Source of the DNA: Telopea speciosissima
Lineage: Eukaryota; Streptophyta; Magnoliopsida; Proteales; Proteaceae
Direction: 5' to 3'
DNA: 64,000 nt
NCBI RefSeq assembly: GCF_018873765.1
Contig: NC_057923.1
Span: 11,234,413 to 11,298,412 of the forward strand
The translations under genes and the position numbers were made by a program. Below are positions 1 through 11,438 of this stretch, one piece after another. Position 1 is the stretch's first letter. The number at the start of each line of letters is the position of its first letter. The notes under the pieces are model-generated. The model was not told where the DNA came from. It worked only from the letters and a program-made list of their open reading frames with translations, and made no database searches.

Positions 1-222
1 TCGTATCCGTATTCGATTAGTTTTTGGACGGATTCAGATAGTGCTAAACGGATACGAACACAGATATAGATCGGATATTTTATCCGTTTACATGTAAATA
101 TAGCTTTACGGATAGTTATAGCCTATCCGTATCCGTTTAGCATTCGGACGGATTCGGATAGTGCTAAACGGATACGGACACGGATACGAAAACGGATTTC
201 GGCTATTCATTTACATCCCTAG
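1..222. repeat. ATCCG-rich dispersed repeat, cut by the window edge
   Basis: Interspersed ATCCGTATCCG and CGGATACGG motifs form imperfect inverted arms, and the stretch ends in TTTACATCCCT. The same family recurs at 1390-1750, 2621-2900, 11439-11874 and 14476-14681, where outer ends read AGGG(A/G)TGTAAA. It looks like a non-autonomous DNA element (MITE). No coding capacity is evident. Confidence 0.6.
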
Positions 223-229
223 TTGAGAA

Positions 230-1030
230 TAGTCTTATACTCTTATACTCATAGAATAGGAGGTCATTTATTTGATGAAATAGAAAACTATATTAGATAA
301 ATAAAATACGTACTATCTTAGTTCTAGCTTTCTTAGCTCACTTGTGGGTTATAGATAGCATTCGTCTATTCTTCTTCATTAATAGGTTCAAGACAAAAGA
401 AGAAGCTTCAAGAGACACCAAAATAACAACAACAACAACCATAATCTTATCCCAACTAAATGGGGTCGGCTACATGGATCTGAAGAGATCAATGTAGCAA
501 ATTCTCCCTTGTTGCATGTTGCCAAAAACATCCCTATTCCAGATTTTTAAATAATTCATTAGTCTATTTAGATTTACAAAACTCCAAAAATTGAGGGTGT
601 TTAAACCACACTGTTTGAATTGAAAAATTATATTGAGAGTTTAGAACTACTGAAAGAGGATTGTGATCAAACCCAAAGGAAGGTAAAATTTTTAGGGTAG
701 CCGGTTTCTTATGAGACAGCCACAGGTATTTCACTAGTGTTCTTTCTAGGATTTCCTTAACAAGAGAAGGGGATTTTTGTTCATTTGACCAAGTAAATTT
801 TGGTCCAAGAGAGATAAGGTCCACTAAACCCATATTATGATGAAGCTAATTAAGAGCTTCATGACTTGTTGGACCATTCGACTAGGGCTTCTACCTCCCA
901 ATTTCTCATTTTGATACAAAATTTGGTTGAAGCCTCCTATTATCATAATAGGAATAGATAAAGATCCCAAAAAACTCAAAATTTGTATAAAAACAAAGGG
1001 TAGGAATTGTTTTGCGTATTTTTATAGGGA
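230..1030 (-). mobile_element. L1-type LINE remnant (endonuclease piece plus 3' debris)
   Basis: Read on the minus strand, about 1000-564 encodes a decayed L1 endonuclease segment with recognisable blocks: IIGGFNQIL, EKLGGRSPS, then GLVDL and GPKFTWSN followed by an ER(T)L block. The frame is broken upstream of 840. The part at 230-400 matches 22410-22640, where an RNase H-like tail can be read on the minus strand, so internal deletion has brought distant parts of one LINE together. The match with 22410-23310 marks the left edge of the segmental duplication. Confidence 0.65.
421..487 (-). mobile_element. Severely 5'-truncated RTE LINE tail
   Basis: A short (AAC)n run is followed by the reverse complement of the RTE 3' end seen at 61245-61317, with the core GGGGTCGGCTACATGGATC. 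Only the last ~65 bp of the LINE is present. The related stretch near 23215 in unit 2 lacks it, so it is probably a late insertion. No clear target duplication was found. Confidence 0.7.
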
Positions 1031-2205
1031 ATAAGAATGCTACCTGGTCACGTGACAGACATTGTTCCTGTGCTTAGACACAAAAGCGTGTGAAACCGTA
1101 AAGAACTAATTTGATTTTTGTTTTAAATTTTAATAGTAGATTCGATTTCGAATTTAATCGAGAAACCATTGATTCCAAATCGATAAATCGATAAACCAAT
1201 TAAATATTATAATATTTCTTATCAAGAAAGAAGCTTCGAGACAAGGATAAAGAGTGAGAGAGAGTGATTAAGATGAGAGAGAGAGTCTCTTTCTCTCTCT
1301 CTCTCTCTTCTTCGTTTTGTTTCTAACGAATTTGATGGGTTTGATTGAGATGAGAGAAACCGAGAAATATGTCACCCAAAAGAACCAACTTTCATAGGTA
1401 GCAGCAAAGGTGTAAACAGATAGTCGTAAATTCGAATTCGATTTGTACCTGTATTCGTATTAGGTCAAATGGTATCTGGATCTGAATTCGGATAATCTGT
1501 GAAACATAATATGTCTGATTTGAATAATTTTCAATTAATAATAATAAAAATTAAGTAGCTCATAATCTGGAGACATGGATTGAGAGCGAATCGTATCTGC
1601 CGGAGGGAAGGGGGATCCTATTTATGTTACACAACTTAGGAATGTAAATAGATAGTTGAAAATTCAGATTCGATTCACATTAGTATTCATTTAGAAATAT
1701 CTATATCCGATCACATGTGATCCATATTCGATTAGTATCCATTAACATCTCGAGCTAGTAGTGCTTAGCTTGCCATTGAGAATTGGGAACTATATAATAC
1801 GACTCCACGTAGGTGAAGTTTGGACGGTGCAATTTGGATACGTTTTTTGTTATGTATAGTATGAAAATGTTTTTTCACGTAAAGCAGTGTTTGTGTAATT
1901 GTCTGGCAAGTCTTTTATTATTTTCATTTTTTGCAAAAATTTCTGTGTGGAAGAGTGTACCGTTCATATTCAAACACAGAGGGGGTACAAATGACTGCCC
2001 CACTCCATGATGCAAACCCATGCACTCTCATCAGCCCCCACAGGCCCCCACACGCTTTTCTCTTTCTCCAGCAATAAGAAAACAAAAAAAATATTTGGAT
2101 TTTGATTTTTGAAAGAAGAAAAGGGACCTCCTGTTACGGTGGGGAAGAATTTAATAAGGTACGTGATGTGGGGTTAGAGAGGGTAAGGTCGTTTGACTTT
2201 GATAG
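1031..2205. other. Non-coding stretch with decayed repeats
   Basis: No gene is supported. It holds a short GA/CT microsatellite near 1255-1310 and a decayed ATCCG-family copy at about 1390-1750. There is also a pyrimidine-rich segment near 2000-2080. The short open frames here lack codon structure or any recognisable motif. Confidence 0.6.
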
Positions 2206-2420
2206 TTCACGGTATCGGAATGGGCATTGGTCAGTTTTGAAGCTTATATGATATTGGTACATATTGGCCGATATTTCTCTAATATCAGTTGAATCGATTG
2301 AGAATTAGAAAAAGAAATTTTTTTTGGCGAATACTAGTGATACATAATAGTATCGGCCATGGCTATTGTTGATATAGATTGATTGGTACGGAGATCTGAT
2401 ATCGATACCTAAAACCATGT
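2206..2420. repeat. TATCGG/CGATAC dispersed repeat copy
   Basis: It begins near ACGGTATCGGAATGGGCAT and ends near GATATCGATACCTAAAACCA. It belongs to a family of ~200-250 bp copies also found near 9984, 13800, 17815, 34145 and 37320. Alternating ATCGAT-type inverted motifs suggest a small non-autonomous DNA element. Confidence 0.55.
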
Positions 2421-2620
2421 ATGGGACCTTTTGATTGCTTGCACTGAAGTTACTGGTGGTATATTGATAAGAATTTGGAAATTTCTACTACAAAAAAATA
2501 AAACATTTTCGGAATTAGGAACTTAAAGTTGGCATTTTAATTTTATTTTTGGGAATAGTTTTCTTCAAGATATGTAGGAATTTCTTCTGGGTACCTTTAG
2601 TTGCAAGGGAAATTAAAGGT

Positions 2621-2900
2621 AGGGGTGTAAATGAATAGCCGAAATCCGTTTTTGTATCCGTGTCTGTATCCGTTTAGCACTATCCGAATCCATCCGAAAG
2701 CTAAATGGATGCGGATACGGATAGGTTATAGCTATCCGAAAAGCTATATTTACATGTAAACGGATAAAATATCCGATCCGTATCCGTGTCCGTATCCGTT
2801 TAGCACTATCCGAATCCGTCTGATAGCTAATCGGATGCAGATGCGGATGCGAATATAGCACTATCCGAGCTATATCCGTGTCCGTATCGGCTTGCCACTC
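2621..2900. repeat. ATCCG-rich dispersed repeat copy
   Basis: It starts AGGGGTGTAAATGAATAG and consists of degenerate ATCCGTATCCG units in both orientations, like 1-222 and 14476-14681. An open frame through it is an artefact of the repeat. A GC-rich tail at 2885-2965 resembles the palindromic segment at 21095-21250. Confidence 0.6.
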
Positions 2901-3989
2901 AGGGGGCAGGGTGGTCATTGTGCCCACCGCATGTGCCTGGGCATAGTCTGCACTGCGGTACAGAGAACAGTGCCCCTTAATTTTTATTTTATTTTTCAAA
3001 ACAAAGAGATATGGATGCAAAATAAAATGATATTTAATAATTAAACGTCAAATTATTTGAAATTAGTGATATAGTCACATGGGATAATGATTTTAAAACT
3101 TTCCTTTTTGGGTTTGAAATTTTAGTTTCCTTTCCCTTTAATTTCCCCTGCTACCAAATGGAGCCTCTCCGATAATTATTATTGCAGTAGAATATTATGG
3201 TAGAATGAATACTAAGAAATAGTCATGATATTTCAAAATTCAAATATGCAACAAATAGAGAAAAATAATAATGACCCTAGATTTCTAGTGCTTCCTTTGC
3301 AATGGGTGAAAGAAAACTTTCTTTTATTTTTTACAATCCACATGTCGACGACTCCTATTGTTTGTAAATTTATCCTTAAAAATCCTAACAGATTCACTTT
3401 GATTCCCATCCACAACTTTAATCTCTATTCCCTGTGCCATTGATATATATATAGATATAGGGGGGAAAATGGGAAGAAGTCCAACCTTCCGAATACCAGC
3501 ATTAACTTTTAATTACCACTGAATGGTGCCCTCATATATAGGTCGTAGAGCTTGTTCCACAACATTGGAACCCCATTTACTACATGCATGTCATACAATT
3601 AACTGCTTCCATGTTTGTTTCATCCACAAGGATGTCTCCTCTCATAAACCTTTGTTTTCCTGCAAAAGGATATCTCCTCTGATTACCCTTTTTAAGTCTT
3701 GAATCATTCTTGGCATAAGAGTTGATGAGAATTTGTACATTGCATGAGGCTTGCTCTTTTTCTCTTTTTTTTTCTTTTCTTTTTTTGTTTTGTTTTTGTT
3801 TGGGGTGGGAGGTTGGGGAGTGTGTGGGAGAGGGGAAATCAGCTTCTACCTTTTTGGATGATACTCTCCTTCTAGGTCTAGTTTGTCCAATAGACCTAGA
3901 AGACAATTACGTTATTTTGGTAACAGTAACACCAAATTACGTTTTTGTTCAGAAACGACACAGAAACACTAATAACGTTGTCAAATGGT
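2901..3989. other. Non-coding stretch left of the duplicated block
   Basis: Nothing recognisable is encoded. It is A/T-rich with a short AT repeat near 3444-3456 and pyrimidine runs near 3750-3800. Open frames on both strands overlap each other and show no family motif. Similarity to units 2 and 3 begins at about 3990. Confidence 0.6.
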
Positions 3990-4892
3990 ACCTTAATTTA
4001 TCAGAAACCCACGGTGGACTCTTCTGCGTGTATTTTGTTTAATTTTTATTTCTATTTTTTAGAAATAATTTGTAAACCAAAAATAGAAAGTGTCTGGTTG
4101 CTACTTCATAGAATGTATTACAAAAATGAAAAATAGGTTTGGCATTCCTATTTCTTAATGGTTCTTCCTAGGTGTCACTATGTCTAGTGAAGTATAATAT
4201 TTCACTATTTGTAACTTGGCAGCACATGGGTTAGTCCATGTGATAAGAGGACCCCACATACATCTCAATGGCCAAATTTTAGTCCAAAGTAAGCAAAGAA
4301 AATTGCTAAAACATTGATTCAATGTTTTAATAAAATTATCAAAATGCCATAAAATGAAGAAAAATATAAAATACAAAATGACATTTTTTGTATTTTTAGC
4401 TACTTCCCCCTGAGGGTTTGCAAGGAGAGAGAGGGCCCTATTTTGGCGTGGCAAATCTTTGGCAAGAATCCGTCTCCAGCAATTCCTAAGGAGTTGCAGC
4501 AAGGGACTCATCCACCTTCCCTGGCTCTATATCTTGGAAATGGGGAAATGATGAGTGGCTTTTGGCTTATTTCTTCTAGAATTATCTCAATGACCATAAT
4601 TCCCTCATTAGTCAACCATGTATGTAACAAACCTCATTAATAGGTTTGTGCGAAATAGACAAAAACAATTTCTGTATGAGAAATCAAATAAGCTCATCAA
4701 CTATTTCCAGATTTCTATTTAAATTAAATAAGGGGTAGAAATTATACCAAACGATTGTAGAAATAGAATTAAGACAGAGAAACAGAAATAGAAATCATAC
4801 CAAAGACTGCCTTAGTATTCAGCTTCCAATGTTGGGTCTAGTTGGATAAATTACTTTGCTACAGTCAACATATATTTAAGAAGATAGCAGCA

Positions 4893-6370
4893 TTCAATGC
4901 CTTAATCAACAATGGGACATGGTCATTGGTTCCTCGTACCTCTACAATGAATCTTGTGGGTTGTAAATGGGTTTATCGCATCAAACGTAAAGCCGATGGT
5001 GCACTAGAACGATACAAGGCTCGCCTAGTTGCAAAGGGATTCCATCAGCAGCCCAGGGTTGATTACCAGGAGACCTTCAGTCCTGTTATCAAACCCATCG
5101 CCATCCATTCTATCTTGTCCTTGGAGGTTTCTCATGGTTGGCCGGTTCGCCAGCTTGATGTACACAATGCCTTGTTGCATGGCATTCTGTCTGAAGATGT
5201 ATTTATGGTCCAACCGCAGGGTTTTGTTGACGCTAATCATCCTAATTATGTTTGCAAGCTTCATTGTTCTTTGTATGGGCTGAAACAGGTCCTTCGTGCT
5301 TGGTTTCACCGTCTCTCTCAATATCTCATCCAACTTGGTTTTCGGGCTTCTCAAACGGATCCCTCATTATTAATTCTTCAAGATGGTAGTCACACTGTAT
5401 ATGTGCTTATCTATGTGGACGACATCCTTGTCACTAGCAATTCGGCTGATCGGGTTAGCTCTCTCCTTGAGAGATTATCTTCAGAGTTTTCCATCAAGGA
5501 CCTTGGTCCTCTATCTTTCTTTTTGGGTGTTGAGGCTACATATCACTCCAAAGGGCTGCTTCTATCTCAATCTCGGTATGTGGCTGATTTACTCAACCCT
5601 GAAGGTCTGCAAGATTGCAAACCCTACTCCACTCCAATGGCTTTGTCTACTTCGGCTTCTGACCAAGGGGGTGCACTCTTCTCTGATGCCACTAAACATC
5701 GCTCCATTGTGGGTGCACTCCAATATATTATCCTTACACGCCCTGATGTTGCATTTGCTGTGAACCGTGTTTGTCAGTAGATGCATGCCCCTACTGAGCA
5801 TCATTGGTCCTTAGTAAAATTTAGACTGCGTTACTTGAAGGAAACTTGGCATCATGGACTCCTTATCAGCCGTTCCACTTATCTCACTCTTCAGACCTAC
5901 TCTGATGCAAACTGGGCTAGTAGCAGTGATGACCGCAAATCTACTGGGGCGTATGCGATTTTTCTTGGCCCTAATCTCATCTCTTAGAACTCCAAAAAGT
6001 AACGGACTGTCGCTTGTTCTTCTATAGAGTCTGAGTATAAGGCTCTAGCCGACGCTGTAGCAGAGTTGGTCTGGCTGGAGTCGTTATTCACTGAGTTGGG
6101 GCTTTCTCTCCCAGGCCCCCCGGTGCTTTGGTGTGATAACATTGGTGCAGCCTATTTATCTGCGAACCCGGTTTTTCATGCTCGCACGAAGCACGTTGAG
6201 ATCGATTTTCACTTTGTTCGGGATCAGGTTGCCAAAGGCCAGCTCATTGTTCAGTTCATTTCTACTATAGATCAAATTGCAGATGCTTTGACCAAGCCAC
6301 TATCCACTACTCAGTTTCAGTTTTTATGGGACAAGCTGAAGATTCGCTGCCTCGATTCTCCACCTTGAAA
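4893..6370 (+). pseudogene. Copia retrotransposon pol fragment (RT and RNase H), unit 1
   Basis: This is the C-terminal half of a Ty1/copia polyprotein. It opens with the RT N-terminal region (NALINNGTWSLVPR, GCKWVYRIK, ARLVAKGF) and continues with QLDVHNALLHG and LYGLKQ. The catalytic YVDD box is intact (LIYVDDILVTSN), followed by SMVGAL-like and RPDVAFAV blocks. The RNase H part ends with ADALTKPLS. In-frame stops occur at about 5778, 5984 and 5999, so it is inactive. Gag, protease and integrase are absent. The left break at ~4893 follows AGATAGCAGCATT, which unit 3 has at 42192 without the Copia. It is the segmental paralogue of 29178-30500 and is less decayed. Confidence 0.92.
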
Positions 6371-6373
6371 GCG

Positions 6374-6693
6374 TGTATTGACATATATAGAGTTTCACTT
6401 AAATTGAAACTCTATATGTGACTGATTTGCTTAGGATTCAATCTCACTTTCCTATTATCACATGTACACAATCTTAGGACTCAATCTCCTACTTGCCTAT
6501 TATCACAAGTATACAATCTTAGGACTTTCTATTATTTCATGTAGGGAATCCGATCTCTAGGATTACCCAACCTCATGTATTTATACATCTTTCCTATCAA
6601 TGAAAACAGGCTGAGAATTCTCAGATCCAATACATGAAGTCTAACTCAGTTTGGGGTTCCTCTATATGGCTGACCCTAGACATTTCATTTACA
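6374..6693 (+). repeat. Probable 3' LTR of the unit 1 Copia
   Basis: The RNase H stop is followed by TTGAAAGCG and then TGTATTGACATATATAG. A plausible TG...CA terminal repeat ends near CATTTCATTTACA (6681-6693). No 5' LTR exists in the window for comparison, so the limits are inferred. Unit 2 has lost ~330 bp here, from the RNase H end to the middle of this LTR. Confidence 0.5.
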
Positions 6694-6998
6694 ATCTCCT
6701 TAGGATTGGCTGATACACCATGAGAGAATAATCATTCTTTGTTTTACCTGGTTCAAGACCTAACCAATGGGAACAATATATTATTGGTTTTCCCCCCCCC
6801 CCCTTCTTTTTGGCTTGAATCAAGCAGTTCTAAGTTTTTTTTTTTATGCTGTGTTATGTTGATCCATCAAGGCACAATGCTTGAAAGCTGCATGCTTGAG
6901 ATCAATTTAATTCAAGTGGAGGGAGAGTTATTAGAGTTTCCTTCTTCTTCTTCTTCCTCTTACTGTTATCACAAGGGGAAAAAATGTAAAATAACACA

Positions 6999-7729
6999 CT
7001 ACAGATGATTAAATTTTGTAAACCACTCCATTCTTATTATCCACAAGAGTATTACAGTCATGAAGAGAGAGAGTGAGAGAGAGAGAGAGAGAGAGTCATT
7101 ACAATGCAATACAAGTATACAACTACTTAAAGATTTGCACATAACACTAGAAGCATCCAAAGAACTAAAGAACAACTCCTTCAGTCTCTGACATAAGCTT
7201 GTAATGTCCACTCCTACTCTTGAGCTAGTAGCCTTCAAAGATTAAACCAAGCCCATCAATTAATCTTAGAATAAAGTTAACTAACTAAGAAAAAGCAATT
7301 AAATTATGTAGTAATTAATTAATTAATTACCTGAGAGTGGATAGTGTGGAAAACCTTTTCACCCACAACAGAGAAGCTAGCATTGATAACTTCTGCTCCT
7401 TCTTCTGTAAGAATACTAATAACTTCACTAAACATAAAATTGTTATTGAATCCAGCGATTAAAGTGATCTTTAAGCTATTACCCATATCCCTCAGTTCAA
7501 GTACTGGCACCAAATTTGACCCAATTGTCATTGTGTCTCTCCTCATTTCATTATTGATCCCACAGATTTCCATAGCTTCCTTCTTCCTTTCTTTGAGATT
7601 TTCTACTCTTTGTCTAAGTTCCTTTATATAACTTGCTGCGTGGTCCAATCGATCTTGCTGTGATGATATTTCCTGGAATTAAAAAGAACTTAAATTAGTT
7701 CACATAAAATTATATTTGGTTAGAAATAG

Positions 7730-7802
<73 letters not shown>

Positions 7803-7960
7803 AGAAGAAGAAGAAGAAGAAGAAGAACCTTAGTGGAGTTATAGTTGCTAGGGATGAGAGAAGCAAGCTTGAAGGAAAGGCCTTTCATTTGCATTCTTCT
7901 GTTTCTTTCAATTATCTTTCGATCAAGTTTGGATGATGAAGTACTGCAACTCTTCTTCAT
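6999..7960 (-). CDS. bHLH transcription factor copy A (bHLH162/bHLH118-like), C-terminally frameshifted
   Basis: Three exons: 7829-7960, 7331-7672 and 6999-7232, with GT...AG introns in phase 0. The start at 7960 gives MKKSCSTSSSKLDRK. The basic region (IERNRR) keeps the E-R residues used to contact E-box DNA. Helix 1 is MQMKGLSFKLASLIP, the first intron falls in the loop, and helix 2 is DRLDHAASYIKELRQRVENL (residues 51-70). An ACT-like C-terminal domain covers roughly 105-158. Such proteins are nuclear dimerising regulators. Copies B and C end LKEFVL-stop, but here one T is missing near 7174, so the frame runs on into the 3' flank and adds ~57 residues rich in SL repeats (predicted 235 residues against 181). 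It may still be expressed. Confidence 0.85.
7734..7825. repeat. (GA)n-(GAA)n microsatellite in intron 1 of bHLH copy A
   Basis: About 32 AG dinucleotides are followed by nine GAA units, immediately next to the exon 1 donor site. Copies B (11045-11070) and C (31650-31675) have only a few interrupted units, so expansion is specific to copy A. Confidence 0.9.
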
Positions 7961-8112
7961 CTTTTCTTGTTTTCTTAAAGAGAATGCCAAAGAAAGAAAG
8001 AAAGAAAGCAAACTACTGTCTATAGCAAATCAACAAAAAAAACCAAAACCCAGAAACAAAAAAAAAAAAAGAAAAAAAAAAGTTGGTGTATGAGGAAGAG
8101 AAGTGGTTAGGG

Positions 8113-8119
8113 TTTTATA
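8113..8119 (-). promoter_or_regulatory. TATA box of bHLH copy A
   Basis: The minus strand reads CTCTATAAAACC, about 155 bp upstream of the ATG at 7960. The motif and its setting are preserved at 11358-11364 and 31968-31974, which supports a real core promoter. Confidence 0.65.
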
Positions 8120-9983
8120 GAGGATGTCGAAAGAAAAGTAAGCTATGGAGGAAGAGGAGGGAATCATCTTTTCAGGGATAAGCCACAGAGAGAGAGAGAA
8201 AGAGGGAGAGAGTGAGTGGTTCTTCTTCACGGCGCCTACGGCGCCTCCTTTCCTTCAATGACTTTGGAAAGATATGAGGCGACGTGAGGAGGAATTGAGA
8301 AATATAAACCTCAATACACTCTGATACACCACATTCTGTGCACCACTCTTAATCCAACACATGGCCAATGTTGGACCCCAAGCAAGATCAATTCAGAAGC
8401 GTGCCTAAGAAGAACCACGCTCCTAACGGTTACGGGGGCAGGCCCACTCAGACAGTTAAGTAACCTCCAAGTAGAGGTCCCACGTGCTTCAAGAATCATG
8501 AGATCCCGAGATCTAAGGAAGATGGTGGTTAGAGTGGGAGTTTCCAAAATCCATGCTCCCAAAAAAGGAAACATCCAAAGAGGAAGGATGGCCTTAGATC
8601 CCCCAACCATTATAAATAAGGAGCCCAGACGTTCATGTAAGGCAATTCAATAATCAATAAAGAAATTCCATTGCTTCACAGTGTCTACTTCCGTTTTCCC
8701 AATTTCACTAGTTCAGAACTAGTCTAATAGTTGTGTTCTTGGAGAATATCTCCGGCAGAATTCTTCGCACAACACTCAAAATACTAAATTATGTAATATT
8801 GCACGACGGCCCCTCCATCGCTTCACTGACCACGCTCCACGCCAATTTTAATGTATGGAAGGCGGCTTCTCAGAATGTTGAAATGTTTTTTTCTCAAGTC
8901 TCCTCAGCTGACCAAAGTGTGAGCACTCGTGAGAATCGTTATCCTCTCCAGCACGGTGATGTAACGCATCGCGCGATGCTGCAGAGGTCATGTGGCACAG
9001 CGGGCCCCACATGGTGCACATAGCCTCTGTAGCTGCCGCACAATGCGTTACAACACCGTGCTGTAACAGGAGAGGATAAATATTCGCACTTGTGAGCCTC
9101 CCCGCGCTTTCATCGACCATATATTTTTTTTATTTGTTTTTTTTGTCCTGAAGTGTGGCCTCTACACCAACCCTCATGTGTCTATCTCTCCTTCTCAAAA
9201 CCAAAGGGCAGTAGTGTCTTTTCATATAGGGAGAGAGAGATAAACTCATAGATGTGTTGGCATAGGCCACACTACCATTTCTCCTTTTTTGTTTTATTTT
9301 TTGCTTTCCCTAATTGGTTTGTTTTGTTCTGATGAGTCATTGAGTCGCATCAAACTTAAGTGGCACCCATGTTTTGAGGAATTTGAATTGGGATTCTTGT
9401 TTTGACAAAATCCAAACGATTTAATTTGATATACGATTGTGATTGGTATTGAATTTCTAGGGTTAGGATTGATTCTGGTTGAATTTTCACTTGAACCATT
9501 TTTGGAACTTGATAATGAGTGAAGAAAATTCCGATAAAAGATACGATGATCCGTTCTTGTCAGTATGGATTTCTCCTCAATTATTGAATCCCTACCAAAT
9601 TCACAGTATAGACACCGGTATCAATCGTTGGCGATACCAATGCCTAAAACGTGGTGGAAGGCTAATTTAGACATTATGGTGTATCAAATCTATGGTCTAT
9701 GCAAACCTAAAATCTTTTTTGTCCTAAGTTTGTACAGAGAGACCAATCTCTCCTAGTCTCATTGTTGTTCTCCCAGGGTGATTTCCTTTTTGTACCCCCT
9801 TTTTTTATTGTACTTTCTAATGATAAAAAAGTTAAATCAACAACTGTCCTTGAATTGGGGAGGATATATATATATATTAGATTTCTTTGCCTGAAAAGGA
9901 ACTATGAGTTCACCTTCAACACATATATACTTGAATGCCTAACTTATGGACTGAATTACTTTCATTCTCTACTCCACTCATGG
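8120..9983. other. Upstream flank of bHLH copy A, no further gene
   Basis: The stretch aligns with 11365-13120 and 32000-33330, the flanks of copies B and C. Copy A alone has an extra segment at about 8300-8720 and a palindromic insertion at 8934-9085. Open frames are not conserved among the three copies, so I regard the region as non-coding. Confidence 0.6.
8934..9085. mobile_element. 152-bp palindromic MITE in the copy A flank
   Basis: The arms start AATCGTTATCCTCTCC and end GGAGAGGATAAATATT, enclosing GC-rich inverted sequence. It is flanked by GCACTCGTGAG (8923-8933) and GCACTTGTGAG (9086-9096), an imperfect TSD. The related sites near 12180 and 32420 lack the insert. Confidence 0.75.
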
Positions 9984-10235
9984 TTAGTGCACAGTATCGG
10001 AATGGGTATCGGTAACACACAAAATTAATACGATATCGATACTGTATCGGTCTAGATCGGTTGTATCTGACAAAATTATCCTTGAAATTTCTTTAAAAAT
10101 GAGTTTTTTGACCATTTTACCCCTTATCCATATTATGTTATCGATACGATATCGGCACGGTATCGATATCGATGATTAGCAAAACCGAAACGTATCCCCT
10201 ACTATGGACGATACGATACCGATACTTAGAATGAC
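9984..10235. repeat. TATCGG/CGATAC dispersed repeat copy
   Basis: It runs from ACAGTATCGGAATGGGTATC to ACGATACCGATACTTAG and belongs to the family described at 2206. It lies between the copy A and copy B repeats, with no coding content. Confidence 0.55.
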
Positions 10236-10490
10236 TCCACTCTTCTTGTGTGGGATTATTGTACTTTATTCCTTCTTCTTCCTGTTACTGTTATCAGAAA
10301 AAAAAAAAAAAAGTAAAATAACAGACCACAGATGATTAAATTTTGTAATTAAACCACTCCATTCTTATTATCCACAAGACTATTACAGTCATGAACAGAG
10401 GAGAGAGAGAGAGAGAGAGACTCATTACAATGCAATACATGTATACAACTACTTAAAGATTTGCACATAACACTAGAAGCATCCAAAGAA

Positions 10491-11205
10491 CTAAAGAACA
10501 AACTCCTTCAGTCTCTGACATAAGCTTGTAGTGTCCACTCCTACTCTTGAGCTAGTAGCCTTCAAAGATTAAACCAAGCCCATCAATTAATCTTAGAATA
10601 AAGTTAACTAACTAAGAAGAAGCAATTAAATTATAGATATAGTAATTAATTACCTGAGAGTGGATAGTGTGGAAAACCTTTTCACCCACAACAGAGAAGC
10701 TAGCGTTCACAACTTCTGCACCTTCTTCTGTAAGAATACTAATAACTTCATAAAACATAAAGTTCTTATTCAATCCAGTGATTAAAGTGATCTCTAAGCT
10801 ATTATTACCCATATCCCTCAGTTCAAATACTGGCACCAAATTTGACCCAATTGTCATTGTGTCTCTCCTCATTTCATTATTGATCCCACAGATTTCCATA
10901 GCTTCCTTCTTCCTTTCTTTGAGATTTTCTACTCTTTGTCTAAGTTCCTTTATATAACTTGCTCCATGGTCCAATCGATCTTGCTGTGATGATATTTCCT
11001 GTAAATAAAAAGAACTTAAATTAGTTCACATAAAATTAAGAAATAAGAGAGAAAGAGAGAAAGAGAGAAGAACCTTAGTGGAGTTGTAGTTGCTAGGGAT
11101 GAGAGAAGCAAGCTTGAAGGAAAGGCCTTTCATTTGCATTCTTCTGTTTCTTTCAATAGTCTTTCGATCAAGTTTGGATGATGAAGGACTGCAACTCTTC
11201 TTCAT
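10491..11205 (-). CDS. bHLH transcription factor copy B (bHLH162/bHLH118-like)
   Basis: Three exons: 11074-11205, 10654-10998 and 10491-10559, joined in phase 0 to give 181 residues. The basic region KLDRKTIERNRR is followed by helix 1, the loop (with intron 1), helix 2 around DRLDHGASYIKEL, and an ACT-like domain (LEITLITGLN, EEGAEVVNASFSVVGEK). The C-terminus reads RVGVDTTSLCQRLKEFVL, the usual ending for this subfamily, so this copy looks intact. It is predicted to be a nuclear DNA-binding regulator of the small bHLH118/120/125/162 group. Substitutions relative to copies A and C are few and mostly conservative. A 436-bp transposon lies ~75 bp upstream of its TATA box, so its regulation may differ from the other copies. 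Confidence 0.9.
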
Positions 11206-11357
11206 CTTTTCTTGTTTTCTTAAAGAAAATACGAAAGAAAGAAAGTAAGAAAGCTATTGTCTACAGCAAGTCAACAAAAAAAACCGAAACCCAGAAACAA
11301 AAAAAAAAAAAAAATGGAAAATAAAGATTGGTGTGTGAGGAAGAGAAGTAGTTAGGG

Positions 11358-11364
11358 TTTTATA
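11358..11364 (-). promoter_or_regulatory. TATA box of bHLH copy B
   Basis: The minus strand reads CTATAAAACC ~155 bp upstream of the ATG at 11205, equivalent to 8113-8119 and 31968-31974. Confidence 0.65.
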
Positions 11365-11438
11365 GAGGGTGTCGAAAGAAAAGTAAGCCAAGTAGGAAGA
11401 GGAGGGAGTACGTCATCTTTTCAAGGATAAGCCACATA

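Noticed and set aside
2613..3020. 135-codon open frame on the minus strand
   Set aside because: It is a translation of the ATCCG-family repeat, with periodic residues and no conservation among copies.
3722..4136. Overlapping open frames left of the Copia
   Set aside because: They cross the point where duplication similarity starts (~3990) and are not kept in units 2 and 3.
7700..8011. Upstream in-frame ATG (8011) for bHLH copy A and an SL-repeat C-terminus
   Set aside because: The ATG at 7960 matches copies B and C and family starts; the SL repeats are the intron microsatellite read through.
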